Source: a virus. Taken from it: DNA of 64,000 nucleotides. Under the pieces are notes generated by a model. That model was not told the DNA's origin. It did not search any database and worked only from the letters and a program-made list of their open reading frames with translations. Positions 56,701 to 63,501 of this stretch are shown here, one piece after another (the first letter of the stretch is position 1; every line of letters begins with the position of its first letter). The position numbers were made by a program, and so were the translations under genes. The stretch spans positions 21,160-85,159 of IMG/VR virus record IMGVR_UViG_3300010389_000006; one strand, 5' to 3'.

Positions 56701-59696
56701 GTACTAATTATACCGATGGTCAGTATTTTGATGTTGGAATTGATGGTGGTGCTGGAACTGGACTAAGAGCAAATATTGTTGTTTCTGGTGGAACAGTTAC
56801 TGAAATTACTGTTACAAACTCTGGAACTGGATACACAAATGACTTTACCGTCAATCCAAATCCAGCAGATATTGGTGCTGGATCTAACCTAGTTTTACTA
56901 GCAAAAACTAGCACAGTAAACAGACAGTATGCGAACGTATCTCTTGACATTCAGAGAGTTTCCGATCTTACTATTTCTGCCGATGAATATGGAACTATTG
57001 GTGTTGCTAGATTCCTCAAGTCTCAGTTCAAAATTGGAGAATCTGGAAACGGATCTATTGACATTAGAACAGGTCCTGATAGTGGACTAGATGCTGACTT
57101 ACTTGACGGCGCACAAGGCGCTTTCTATACAAACGCATCCAACATTAGTTCTGGAACTTTAGATTCTGATCGTCTATCTGGAACATATAACATCTCAATT
57201 TCTGGTCAATCGGCAAACACGATTCGTCTATTGACTGGTACATCAAACCCATCTTCAAACCCACTACCCAAGGATTTTGCTCAAGGTATTGTTCTAAACA
57301 GTGTCTTCAATAGTTCAAATGGACTATCAACTGCATATCCATCTGTAACAGGTATTGATCCTAACGATCCAAACTCAACTCCCACATCGACAAAACATCT
57401 TGTAATGTCGATCAGAACTGAGGGTAGCGGTATTTCAACTGCTGCTGGTGTTAGACAACTAGCATTTGCTGATGATGATAGCATCTACACTCGTGGTTCT
57501 GGAAGTGAAGCAGGACAATCAACTACATTTGGATCATGGAATAAGATTTGGAGTTCTGGAAACCATGGTCTAGATAGTGGACTTGATGCTGATAAACTTG
57601 ATAACAAGCAAGGTCTTTGGTATCAAGATGGTTGGAACATCAAAACAAATGAGTTGTTTGATACCAGAATGCCACGCTGGTTAAGCCCAACTAAGTTCAG
57701 AAATCAACTAGAAATTAAATCGTATTCTGGAACAGATACTTATTATAGAATTCTTGTAAGAGAGAATCTTCCTATTGATCCAGGTGGAGATTATGAACCA
57801 AACTCCCAAATTAATGTTTATGATGCTAACTTCCAAGACATTAGTGATTTCTTCATTACCGATGCCTTCCGAAATGTAGATATTGATGATCCAACAAATA
57901 CTTACACAATGCTTATCGGAAGACTTCCTTCTGGTGGTGATATTACTCTTGCTAAGTATATTGGTTTCGCTGGCGAAGAAAAAGTATTTGAAAACTATGA
58001 AATCTATGATACAAATACTTACACCGTATCAAAACTAGGAAATGATAGTGGAGATGCATTTTTACAGTTAGGAAGAAGAGATGGTGTAGCATCTTCACAA
58101 CCATACATTTGGTTTAATTCTTCATTATTCCCAGCACTAGATGGAAATGGAGATCCATCATATAATGCTGCCATTGTTGCTAGTGGAGGAGATGCCACTA
58201 CAGGATCAGGAACACTAGAATTCCTAGTAGCAAATGAAAATGCGGTAGAGATCAATGGTTCTGTTATCTGGAACGCATCAAACGTAGCGTTTAACAATAC
58301 AAACGTTGTTACAACATATCTAGAAGATGGAACTACTCCAAACCTAAGATCAGCAGTAATGCGCGATGGTTTTGGAAACTTCTCTGCTGGAACAATTACT
58401 GCTTCTCTAACTGGTGCCGCTTCACTCAACGTGTTGAAGACTGGAGACACCATGACTGGTGCTCTGCTAATTACGAATGTCGGTGCTACAACAACTGCTC
58501 TTAGTGTTTCTGGTAAAGGTGTATTCCTTGCTGGTGCTACCGTTGCCGCTGACTTTGCCGTTGATACTGGAACACTCTATGTGAATTCCACAAACAACAG
58601 AGTAAGCATCAACACTCCAGTTGATGGTGGAACAGGCGCATTTATTGAAACCAATCCACTGAAGTTGAATGTTTATGATGCTAACCAATCACTAGCATTC
58701 CAGAGTGATACGGCGCTTACAGCAAATACAAGTTTCTATCAATTCTCTATCTTCAATAAGGTTGATGGTGGCGAATCTGGATTGATTCTACAACATGGCG
58801 ATGGAGAAGTAGCACAGTGGGGTATTTCTACTGTAAGAACTGGAAATTATGTTGGCGATCTTATCTTTAGAACGAGAGTTGCTAATTCACAAAATTCCAA
58901 GAGACTTACTCTTACAAATGGTGGCAATCTAATTCCAGCGACAACAAATGCTCAATCTGTTGGTAGCAGCACGAATAAGTGGCAAGAGATTTATACACAC
59001 ATTTCTCTAGTTCAAGATAGTGTAAGAATTGGAGATGCTTCCGCTAATGCCGAGGCAGATGTTCAATTCAAGGGTGCTAGTGCTTCTCCTGGTGGCGGTA
59101 GAAACTTCCGTATTGGTAATAACATCGGTGCTGGTGTTGATGTATTTGCTATCTATTCTTCTGGAACTGATGGTGGTATTGACTGGAAGAATACTCTCGG
59201 AACTCCAGAAGCTCCAGCATTAGCAATTCAAGGTGCTAATAATAGAATTGGTATTAATACCACAGAATTTAGTGGAATTGATAATTCGGATGAAGAAAAT
59301 CCAATTACAAGAAACTATATTCTAAACGTTCAGGGAGATATGAACCTGAATGGTATTCTTTATCAAAACAATGAGGAATTTGTAACTTCAAGATGGACAG
59401 AATCTAGCGATTTTGATGGAGCAAATATTTACAGATTGTCTTATGTTGGTATCAACAAAGAAGATCCACAATATGCTCTGGATGTTTCTGGTGATCTTAA
59501 TATGACTGGCGTTCTAAGAGTTAATGGAACTGCTCAGTGGTTAGATTCTTATGGCATTATTAAAGTTACTAATTCACTCATCGCAGAAGACGTAACAATT
59601 CCATCTGGAACAATTGCATATAGTAATGGTCCAATTGACATTGCGGATACATTTGCGATAACCGTAGAAGATGGTGCCGTCTGGTCTATTGTTTGA
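50709..59696 (+). CDS. Giant tail fibre protein (2995 aa)
   Basis: A 2995-aa protein. Residues 65-130 hold GSGY units (GGTGYTQVPLVEL, PGSGYTSPPLVTI). Residues about 318-370 (NPVRTIKKAAQLAWETVGVK, then TIIVSGGDYVEDNPISLPPD) look like the start of a right-handed beta-helix. Two helical modules lie at about 776-977 and 1030-1194. From about 1570 the sequence is typical long-tail-fibre shaft: LPTQKAVRDYI, then DADLLDGAQGAFY near 2126 and DADKLDNKQGLWY near 2292. The C-terminus (YVGINKEDPQYALDVSGDLN near 2912) is the GIN..P...LDV.G repeat of fibre tips. It probably forms a trimeric receptor-reaching fibre, tipped by the next gene product. Confidence 0.8.
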   Translation: MSFHINSDKEKIRGVNPKLIGDNEATIRVGTGTDEREVFRAQLDPNTNLPRIGINRTGQRVNNIEITQGGTGYTQVPLVELSAPPAGGTQALASAFIFNGRISSIAVNDPGSGYTSPPLVTITGGNGAGAAAEAFLDTVDFELDINGAIRTSTSIISDTARVLNLDIENFVTPDLALRGPSLKTYMNGTGTIWSSNVILQKGDYRYFGQNVYEALNSGQTGVLGPEHSDGIELNGEVRFKHIGFRVVDPNNELYLQTGEAGLFPRSITPQLGDRSDRIATTEYVLNLATNDVGGRIYVSEQIGSDLNDGRSAVNPVRTIKKAAQLAWETVGVKETIIVSGGDYVEDNPISLPPDASVVGDNLRLVIIRPGNPNKHIFKFGDKNYVTGVTYRDQVDSNGDPVATWDFAMVFDDKQRISIDYDANGDFGTSFPIGHQIFGPNRFRVTFQNNTGLSDLQTGVEVVGVNTGARANVLDVIFNSTTGANAYVSGTLDVELSSGSFVEGEQYDYLISSTTGPAIALTISQTAGENTLRFTDDPESTIPAGTYVFLDDTTDANFTQGYYQVGSIDDANAPTYWDVNFVPVLGSPGWDSSTSASITINEASPDIETFDTTRLRSIRAEGEVVSVDEDITTTLPIVRLDFSLQGDPSIATGGFQEAQFGSAEDLGGVVFYTSDLVGRTNTHEFKEGQEIIITGMPVANPDLSALNGKQRIYKVLEDADGRARRFVIPKKFPSIANPDLDPGEFATVQSYSKVITLSLLNSPNKFQLTTPTDRRYQDACQLIRNNRDFIADEVVGRINDEFKKEYYSAYNIDTVNNTFDIFLGTSNFAHTYVSGGTVYFGATPYTITDFVWDNLSTGVATITLSTAPGFVEDDIIRIEDILVSCANGEKLYPSFSIPVDDDQCRQDIVHFLNALVRDLEFGSNHNVLEAGSKYITGAKIGYVENEIVQTVRAIEYARELAIYAMCNWRIGNRTPGDPLYAPQYSTLDRYFDDTVITATAGTPACSNVASAITTLSYLFIDVVANNTSGTYLDAAYLIARNKDLIAHQALLDTQSQYPTLGLSNTHERKCLRDIGYVLRGLIRDLCLGGNAGTVTAAKAYFTANVLSGVDVDQIEETRYAYTKVRDYAIDAMRNWTDGAGTPVTTSSDIPQFTDGTILADPGSPDCANVASSIGTLMGILDAILEYGEDSESPTATAPTSVIENYGTLYDISEIITYPDSYLTDFNNQVVAIRGDYDDYPIIEASPYTQNASVISFLGGGGARVDGSKVKQPNCPFPGLELDGTASFPNQGKSMVAAAFTIVSFGGTGYEIINDGYTQLVSVFVIFCADGVLAESGGYASITNSATNFGQYALRATGYRDEAYEFDVATVDVVSQTATGRTTLTISGIGREPLEHYVCKFDGFSNFDDETEYFIDSVSQVSVGPPFSATITIDDGTGTPLELIRDSDGAVITGLTNLQNALTPQGQNATIRLHRPSIVNSSSHTWEYAGSGTNYLALPENGGTKIEAFEQVSENYGRVYCSGTDELGDFKVGTFARIENRTGNITFTGTVTISEVEFLKLKGGDVVVTGFDASNTLGGANATDSKLPTQKAVRDYITNNLGPYINKPYSTNAVPRALVELTDSGKISLDQIPALRPFSVYTVADEAERLSIEGALAGDIAIQQDTSTSFILNNDLDSLFLGFAVDPTLQFTNQNIYTGTPSTGRIQATEYREGVVYQINITDGGSGYTVAPTVTISGGSPDPNGSVPATASCTIANGEVVTVTITENAGYRGGYGYTAQPIVTFTAPPGAGTQATGNAFIESRLYGDVVNRIKMLDTDNFDDDLGNTINITRVVNTSASDINNWVSLSSDSVSVGTLVGPGVISTTLLGTGAANSFTFLRGDESYALAVQSLKGAESRYFAQLYSTATVGSAQLIFTTNSNTLIGHEVKPTVAGIANDTSINGVVTTGGLTTVSINNPLTAEIPAGTVIEFERGSSPLLFESSYTQGGFIDQLVIGNGGTNYTDGQYFDVGIDGGAGTGLRANIVVSGGTVTEITVTNSGTGYTNDFTVNPNPADIGAGSNLVLLAKTSTVNRQYANVSLDIQRVSDLTISADEYGTIGVARFLKSQFKIGESGNGSIDIRTGPDSGLDADLLDGAQGAFYTNASNISSGTLDSDRLSGTYNISISGQSANTIRLLTGTSNPSSNPLPKDFAQGIVLNSVFNSSNGLSTAYPSVTGIDPNDPNSTPTSTKHLVMSIRTEGSGISTAAGVRQLAFADDDSIYTRGSGSEAGQSTTFGSWNKIWSSGNHGLDSGLDADKLDNKQGLWYQDGWNIKTNELFDTRMPRWLSPTKFRNQLEIKSYSGTDTYYRILVRENLPIDPGGDYEPNSQINVYDANFQDISDFFITDAFRNVDIDDPTNTYTMLIGRLPSGGDITLAKYIGFAGEEKVFENYEIYDTNTYTVSKLGNDSGDAFLQLGRRDGVASSQPYIWFNSSLFPALDGNGDPSYNAAIVASGGDATTGSGTLEFLVANENAVEINGSVIWNASNVAFNNTNVVTTYLEDGTTPNLRSAVMRDGFGNFSAGTITASLTGAASLNVLKTGDTMTGALLITNVGATTTALSVSGKGVFLAGATVAADFAVDTGTLYVNSTNNRVSINTPVDGGTGAFIETNPLKLNVYDANQSLAFQSDTALTANTSFYQFSIFNKVDGGESGLILQHGDGEVAQWGISTVRTGNYVGDLIFRTRVANSQNSKRLTLTNGGNLIPATTNAQSVGSSTNKWQEIYTHISLVQDSVRIGDASANAEADVQFKGASASPGGGRNFRIGNNIGAGVDVFAIYSSGTDGGIDWKNTLGTPEAPALAIQGANNRIGINTTEFSGIDNSDEENPITRNYILNVQGDMNLNGILYQNNEEFVTSRWTESSDFDGANIYRLSYVGINKEDPQYALDVSGDLNMTGVLRVNGTAQWLDSYGIIKVTNSLIAEDVTIPSGTIAYSNGPIDIADTFAITVEDGAVWSIV

Positions 59697-59697
59697 T

Positions 59698-59705
59698 TAT
59701 AAATA
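59698..59705 (+). promoter_or_regulatory. Consensus late promoter
   Basis: A perfect TATAAATA beginning 2 bases after the fibre stop codon and 34 bases before the ATG at 59740. Confidence 0.75.
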
Positions 59706-59739
59706 CATCAAGAAAAGTCCAACTTCAAACTTATAAACC

Positions 59740-60897
59740 ATGTCAATTATTAGAGTAAATTCCATTGAAAATAATAATGGAGTTCCAGTTTTGAACTTTG
59801 ACCTAAATGGCAACTTAGTTGTTCAAAATGGTTTAGGATTGCCAGTTGTCAATGATTCAACTCGACCAGCGGCACCCGCTGTTGGAACAGTTGTTTATAA
59901 TACTGATGATAGAGTTACTCAGGTATATACTGGTGCTGAAGTTGGATGGGTTGATTTAGGAACTCCTGCTGTTCCATTTGAAGCAACATTTACTTCACTA
60001 TTATCTTCTTGGAGTAGAACTGGTCCAACTTCTATTGGATCTGCATATGCAGGAACACCATTAGACGGTCAAGTAACTTTAAGTGCTGGTCAACAGTTGT
60101 GGACTGTTCCCTATAGCGGAATTTACCGAATAAAGGCATATGGTGCTCAGGGAGGATGTTCATCCAATTGTAGAGGTGGTGGTGGAGCTGTAATCCAAGG
60201 TGATTTTTCACTTGCAGAAGGTGAGATAATTAAAATTCTAGTTGGATCCAGTGGTCCTCTGAGTCCAAATGATTGTGATACTGGTGGTGGCGGCGGAACT
60301 TATGTAGTCAAATCTCCATACAATACACAAGCATCTATTCTGTGTATTGCTGCTGGCGGTGGAGGTGGAAGTAACTCAGGTCATAACAGTCAAGGATGTG
60401 GAGACAGAACAAACCTAACTGGAAACGGAGCTGGTGGTAAAGATGGTCAGATTGGAAATGCTGGTGTAAATGGTGCTGGTGGAAATGCTGGAACTGGTGG
60501 ATATGCTGGTGATAGATCAAACAGCAGCTCCAACAGAGGAAATCCTGGTGGTGGTTTCTTCTCTGGTGGTAATAGTGGATCAAGTAATCCAACATGGGGC
60601 GAAACTACTGCTGGATACTCATATCTAGATGGTGGTAATGGTGGAACATCTAACGATACCACCAATTCCTACGGTGGATTTGGTGGTGGCGGCGGCGGTC
60701 ACGGCAACTGCTTCATCTCTGGCGGTGGCGGCGGTGGATATAATGGCGGAGGATGCCAAGTTCAGTATACTGATCGCCACGGCGGATGTGGTGGCGGATC
60801 GTTTAACTCTGGTTCGAACCAAGTTGGAACTGCTGGTGGAAATTTTGTAGAATCTGGTCCACCAGCAATGGGCAAAGTTGAAGTAGCTCTGGTATAA
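59740..60897 (+). CDS. Glycine-rich adhesin-like tail tip protein
   Basis: A 385-aa protein. Residues 1-80 are a fibre-attachment-like segment (MSIIRVNSIENNNGVPVLNF, then RPAAPAVGTVVYNTDDR). Residues about 115-385 are glycine-rich: the strand YRIKAYGAQGG, then GGGGAVIQGDFSLAEGEIIK, ILVGSSG and GGGGGTYVV, followed by dense Gly runs. The first part matches the ALK/LTK-type glycine-rich domain; the runs would form packed polyglycine II helices, as in the gp38 adhesins of T-even phages such as S16. At least nine cysteines are scattered in the Gly region. Position behind the giant fibre supports a role as its receptor-binding tip. Confidence 0.65.
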   Translation: MSIIRVNSIENNNGVPVLNFDLNGNLVVQNGLGLPVVNDSTRPAAPAVGTVVYNTDDRVTQVYTGAEVGWVDLGTPAVPFEATFTSLLSSWSRTGPTSIGSAYAGTPLDGQVTLSAGQQLWTVPYSGIYRIKAYGAQGGCSSNCRGGGGAVIQGDFSLAEGEIIKILVGSSGPLSPNDCDTGGGGGTYVVKSPYNTQASILCIAAGGGGGSNSGHNSQGCGDRTNLTGNGAGGKDGQIGNAGVNGAGGNAGTGGYAGDRSNSSSNRGNPGGGFFSGGNSGSSNPTWGETTAGYSYLDGGNGGTSNDTTNSYGGFGGGGGGHGNCFISGGGGGGYNGGGCQVQYTDRHGGCGGGSFNSGSNQVGTAGGNFVESGPPAMGKVEVALV

Positions 60898-60923
60898 TAT
60901 CAGTATCTTATAAATTATTTGGC

Positions 60924-61577
60924 GTGAAATTTGAAGCAACGTTTGATTCTTTGTTATACCAAAACAATAATATTGAATGGGTTTCTCCATTCATTCTAAA
61001 AAACAAATTACCTTTTGATGTTTTTGACGAACTAAGTCGAGCATCAAAGGGTAATCTTTATGTTGATAAATTAGTAGGATTATTCCCAGATCAGTATCAA
61101 ATAGACCTGAAAGAGTGTCCTTTATTTGAAAAACATGCTTTGAGTGTTTCTGATTTTTTTGCTGAGAAATGTGGAAAGACTCCAATATTTACAGAAATAA
61201 GACAAAATGTTCCATATGGTTCTAGTGTTTATGTGAAAGACCTATGGGTAAATGAAATGTATTCTGGGTCATATAATAAATTACACAGACACGATGGTCT
61301 AATGAGTTTTATTATTTTTATTGATGTTCCATATACACACGAGGATCAGGTAAAAGAAGAACAATATATTGATGATCCACAAAAGGTAATGAATGGATGT
61401 ACTGAGTTCTTAGATCCATACACCCAATCTCTTTACAAACTAAGAGTAGAAAGAGGAATAGAAGGTAATATGTTCTTATTTCCTTCTTGGATTTATCATG
61501 TAGTATACCCATTCAAAAATGTAGATAAACCCAGGGTGAGTATGGCAGGAAACATTTCATTTGATTATAGAAAATGA
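60924..61577 (+). CDS. 2OG-Fe(II) oxygenase (HxH type), GTG start
   Basis: A 217-aa dioxygenase. YNKLHRHDGLMSFIIFIDVP (H121, H123), GNMFLFPSWIYHVVYPF (distal H192) and KPRVSMAGNISF (R204) give the DSBH core of the phage 2OG-FeII_Oxy_5-like group. There is no ATG near the N-terminus; the GTG at 60924 gives the full domain. It lies 26 bases after the adhesin-like gene and ends in an ATGA overlap with the next oxygenase gene. Confidence 0.8.
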   Translation: MKFEATFDSLLYQNNNIEWVSPFILKNKLPFDVFDELSRASKGNLYVDKLVGLFPDQYQIDLKECPLFEKHALSVSDFFAEKCGKTPIFTEIRQNVPYGSSVYVKDLWVNEMYSGSYNKLHRHDGLMSFIIFIDVPYTHEDQVKEEQYIDDPQKVMNGCTEFLDPYTQSLYKLRVERGIEGNMFLFPSWIYHVVYPFKNVDKPRVSMAGNISFDYRK

Positions 61578-62239
61578 CAAATATATTAAATTGGAATTCT
61601 AATATTCCACAGACATCATTTGCTCCCAATTGGTCGATACCATTTTATCATAATATCGTTCTCAATAATTCAGAAATATCTGATATTAAAAAGGTCATTC
61701 TGGAAAGAGAACAAAGTATTATTAATTATTTTTCAGAAACCACAAATGATGGTGGAACTGGATTGGGTCCAAATAGTTTAACATCAAAGTTTAGAAAATT
61801 TAATATTCTTACTTGGAATTATTCGTGGGTTGATAAAATAAAATCTTCTATCATTTCTGGAATTTTATCTTTAGAGAATTCAGATTCTCCGCCATCTCCA
61901 ATATATGCTCAGTGCTGGGCTAATGTTATGAGAAAAGGTCAAAAAATTCATCCACATTGGCATAGTTCGTTTGAATATAGTTATCTTGGGGCTCATATAA
62001 CAATAGCAGCAGAAGACACAAAAACATATTATGAAAATCCTTTTAATAAATTTAACGTTCAAGCATTTGATAATATCCCAGGATCGTTGACAATATTTCC
62101 AAGTTACCTTGTTCATTGGACTGACGTTCACGATGGCAATGATGAAAGAATTACATTAGCAATGGACTTCATAACAAAAGAGTATTATGATATAACCAAT
62201 GAAGAAGATATAAAAAATAATTTTTGCTTGTTAGTATAA
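61574..62239 (+). CDS. 2OG-Fe(II) oxygenase (HxH type)
   Basis: A 221-aa dioxygenase. MRKGQKIHPHWHSSFEYSYL (H126, H128, H130), GSLTIFPSYLVHWTDVH (distal H181) and ERITLAMDF (R192) match the same general core as the preceding enzyme but with low identity. The N-terminal 100 residues form a helical cap. Coupled to both neighbours by ATGA and TAATG overlaps. Confidence 0.8.
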   Translation: MTNILNWNSNIPQTSFAPNWSIPFYHNIVLNNSEISDIKKVILEREQSIINYFSETTNDGGTGLGPNSLTSKFRKFNILTWNYSWVDKIKSSIISGILSLENSDSPPSPIYAQCWANVMRKGQKIHPHWHSSFEYSYLGAHITIAAEDTKTYYENPFNKFNVQAFDNIPGSLTIFPSYLVHWTDVHDGNDERITLAMDFITKEYYDITNEEDIKNNFCLLV

Positions 62240-62886
62240 TGTATCCAGTAGTTATTCACGACAATTTTTTCCCCGATCCAGATAAAGTAGTAAAGTTTGC
62301 TCTGGAACAAGAGTATTTCTCTGATAGTAAGGGATATTGGCCAGGAAAAAGAACCAAACAATTACATGAATTAGATAACGATTTGTTTGTTTTTGTTGGT
62401 AATAAAATTCATAATATATTTTACGAATCAACTCCTAGGTTTTGGGAAATGGAAATATCATTTCAATTAATATCTCCATTACATTCAGATCCAAACAATA
62501 AGAAAAATTATGGTTGGGTCCATAAAGACGTAAATAGTTTTTTTGGTGGTGTTATTTACTTGAATAAAGATACTCAAGAAAATACAGGAACAAGTATTTT
62601 TAGTCCAGTAAAAGGATATTCTCAGGATGTATCTTCTTTTTTAAAAGCAAAAGAAAATTTATATCTGGGAAATAATATTTCAGATGATGAGTATAATGAT
62701 AGTTATGATTCATATCACTCACAATACAAAAAAACCGTATCTATTGAGAATGTTTACAATAGAATGGTTTTATTTGGAGGAGATATTCACCACGCCGCTC
62801 AATCTTTTGGAAGAAATCAAGACAGGTTAACTATTTCTTTTTTCTCAAAAGGATTGGTCGGTTCTTACCCACCTCTCATAAGATAA
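62239..62886 (+). CDS. 2OG-oxygenase-fold protein (DUF6445-like)
   Basis: A 215-aa protein. SKGYWPGKRTKQL near residue 35 and YGWVHKDVNSFFGGVIYLNK (H95, D97), with TGTSIFSPV, follow the DUF6445 pattern; VLFGGDIHHAAQSFGRN has the distal H184 or H185, and R196 follows in QDRLTISFF. An ATG at 62239 overlapping the upstream stop (TAATG) is preferred to a TTG-type start at 62224. All metal ligands are present, so an active dioxygenase is likely. Confidence 0.75.
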   Translation: MYPVVIHDNFFPDPDKVVKFALEQEYFSDSKGYWPGKRTKQLHELDNDLFVFVGNKIHNIFYESTPRFWEMEISFQLISPLHSDPNNKKNYGWVHKDVNSFFGGVIYLNKDTQENTGTSIFSPVKGYSQDVSSFLKAKENLYLGNNISDDEYNDSYDSYHSQYKKTVSIENVYNRMVLFGGDIHHAAQSFGRNQDRLTISFFSKGLVGSYPPLIR

Positions 62887-62889
62887 ATA
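62882..62889 (+). promoter_or_regulatory. Late promoter (GATAAATA)
   Basis: GATAAATA overlapping the stop codon of the oxygenase gene, 24 bases before the ATG at 62913. Confidence 0.55.
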
Positions 62890-62912
62890 TACTTAGCATT
62901 ATTTCTAGAAAA

Positions 62913-63227
62913 ATGATTAAAAAATTTGATGACTTTGCTGATGTGAAAGAATGGGTTTCTGCAAGATCAAAACGTTTTGTCTTTATTTTAGATAAGCAAT
63001 GTGATGCATGTAGAAGAAATTTTGTGGATGTAAAAGAAGAAGTTGTAAAGCATTTTCCTGATTGGGAATTTTGTCAGATCTATATTCATGATTGGTGTGC
63101 TACACAAAGATTGGAAGACATGCTACACCCAGATAACCAAACTGGAGGATTTTATCGGATTGGTTTAGTAGCGACACGTATCGATCAGACAGAATATACA
63201 ATCAATTACATCAGAAATTGTAAGTGA
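62913..63227 (+). CDS. Thioredoxin-like CxxC protein (putative)
   Basis: A 104-aa protein. The opening strand RFVFILDKQCDACRRNFVDV, with CDAC at a helix N-terminus, then a helix and strand FPDWEFCQIYIHDWC, are the beta-alpha-beta start of the thioredoxin fold with a dithiol active site. The usual cis-proline region is not obvious, so the redox function is uncertain. It could support disulphide or metal chemistry in the neighbouring Cys-rich tail proteins. It has its own late promoter. Confidence 0.5.
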   Translation: MIKKFDDFADVKEWVSARSKRFVFILDKQCDACRRNFVDVKEEVVKHFPDWEFCQIYIHDWCATQRLEDMLHPDNQTGGFYRIGLVATRIDQTEYTINYIRNCK

Positions 63228-63234
63228 ATAAATA
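63228..63234 (+). promoter_or_regulatory. Late promoter (ATAAATA)
   Basis: AATAAATA overlapping the upstream stop, 28 bases before the ATG at 63263. Confidence 0.55.
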
Positions 63235-63262
63235 ACAACACACACCATTACATGTGATAACT

Positions 63263-63451
63263 ATGGATCCCGCAGCACTAAAGAAAAACTTTGAAGAGCA
63301 AATTGCTACTACCGTAAAGCAAATTGCTGAACTAGAAGAGAACCTCCAGAAAGCAAAAGAGTATAAGATCAAACTACAAGGTGGTCTTGAAACTCTTGGA
63401 CTTCTAGAAGGAGAACCAGAAGCACCAGCAGAAGAGGCACCTGCTGAATAA
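63263..63451 (+). CDS. Small coiled-coil protein
   Basis: A 62-aa protein: MDPAALKKNFEEQIATTVKQ, then IAELEENLQKAKEYKIKLQG and a Pro/Glu-rich acidic tail EAPAEEAPAE. The heptads predict a coiled coil. I recall very similar peptides next to neck genes in cyanophages, so it may be a head-neck assembly factor. The ATG at 63263 is preferred over an in-frame GTG at 63254. Confidence 0.7.
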   Translation: MDPAALKKNFEEQIATTVKQIAELEENLQKAKEYKIKLQGGLETLGLLEGEPEAPAEEAPAE

Positions 63452-63456
63452 ATACT

Positions 63457-63495
63457 AAATCCCTTCTTCCTAAATAGGTAAGAAGGGATTTTTTG
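63457..63495 (+). terminator. Strong terminator with a promoter in its loop
   Basis: AAATCCCTTCTT (63457-63468) pairs with AAGAAGGGATTT (63480-63491), with inner CCTA/TAGG pairs and a T-rich tail. The loop holds CTAAATA (63470-63476), a late-promoter box correctly spaced for the ATG at 63502. Confidence 0.85.
63470..63476 (+). promoter_or_regulatory. Late promoter (CTAAATA) for gp13
   Basis: CTAAATA in the terminator loop, 26 bases before the gp13 ATG. A second box, ATAAATA, lies at 63448-63454 across the upstream stop codon. Confidence 0.6.
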
Positions 63496-63501
63496 TGTGT
63501 A

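Noticed and set aside
60335-60990. His- or Pro-rich minus-strand frames and an Ala-rich forward frame over the Gly-rich gene
   Set aside because: They are alternative readings of GGT/GGC glycine codons (for example CACCAC runs).
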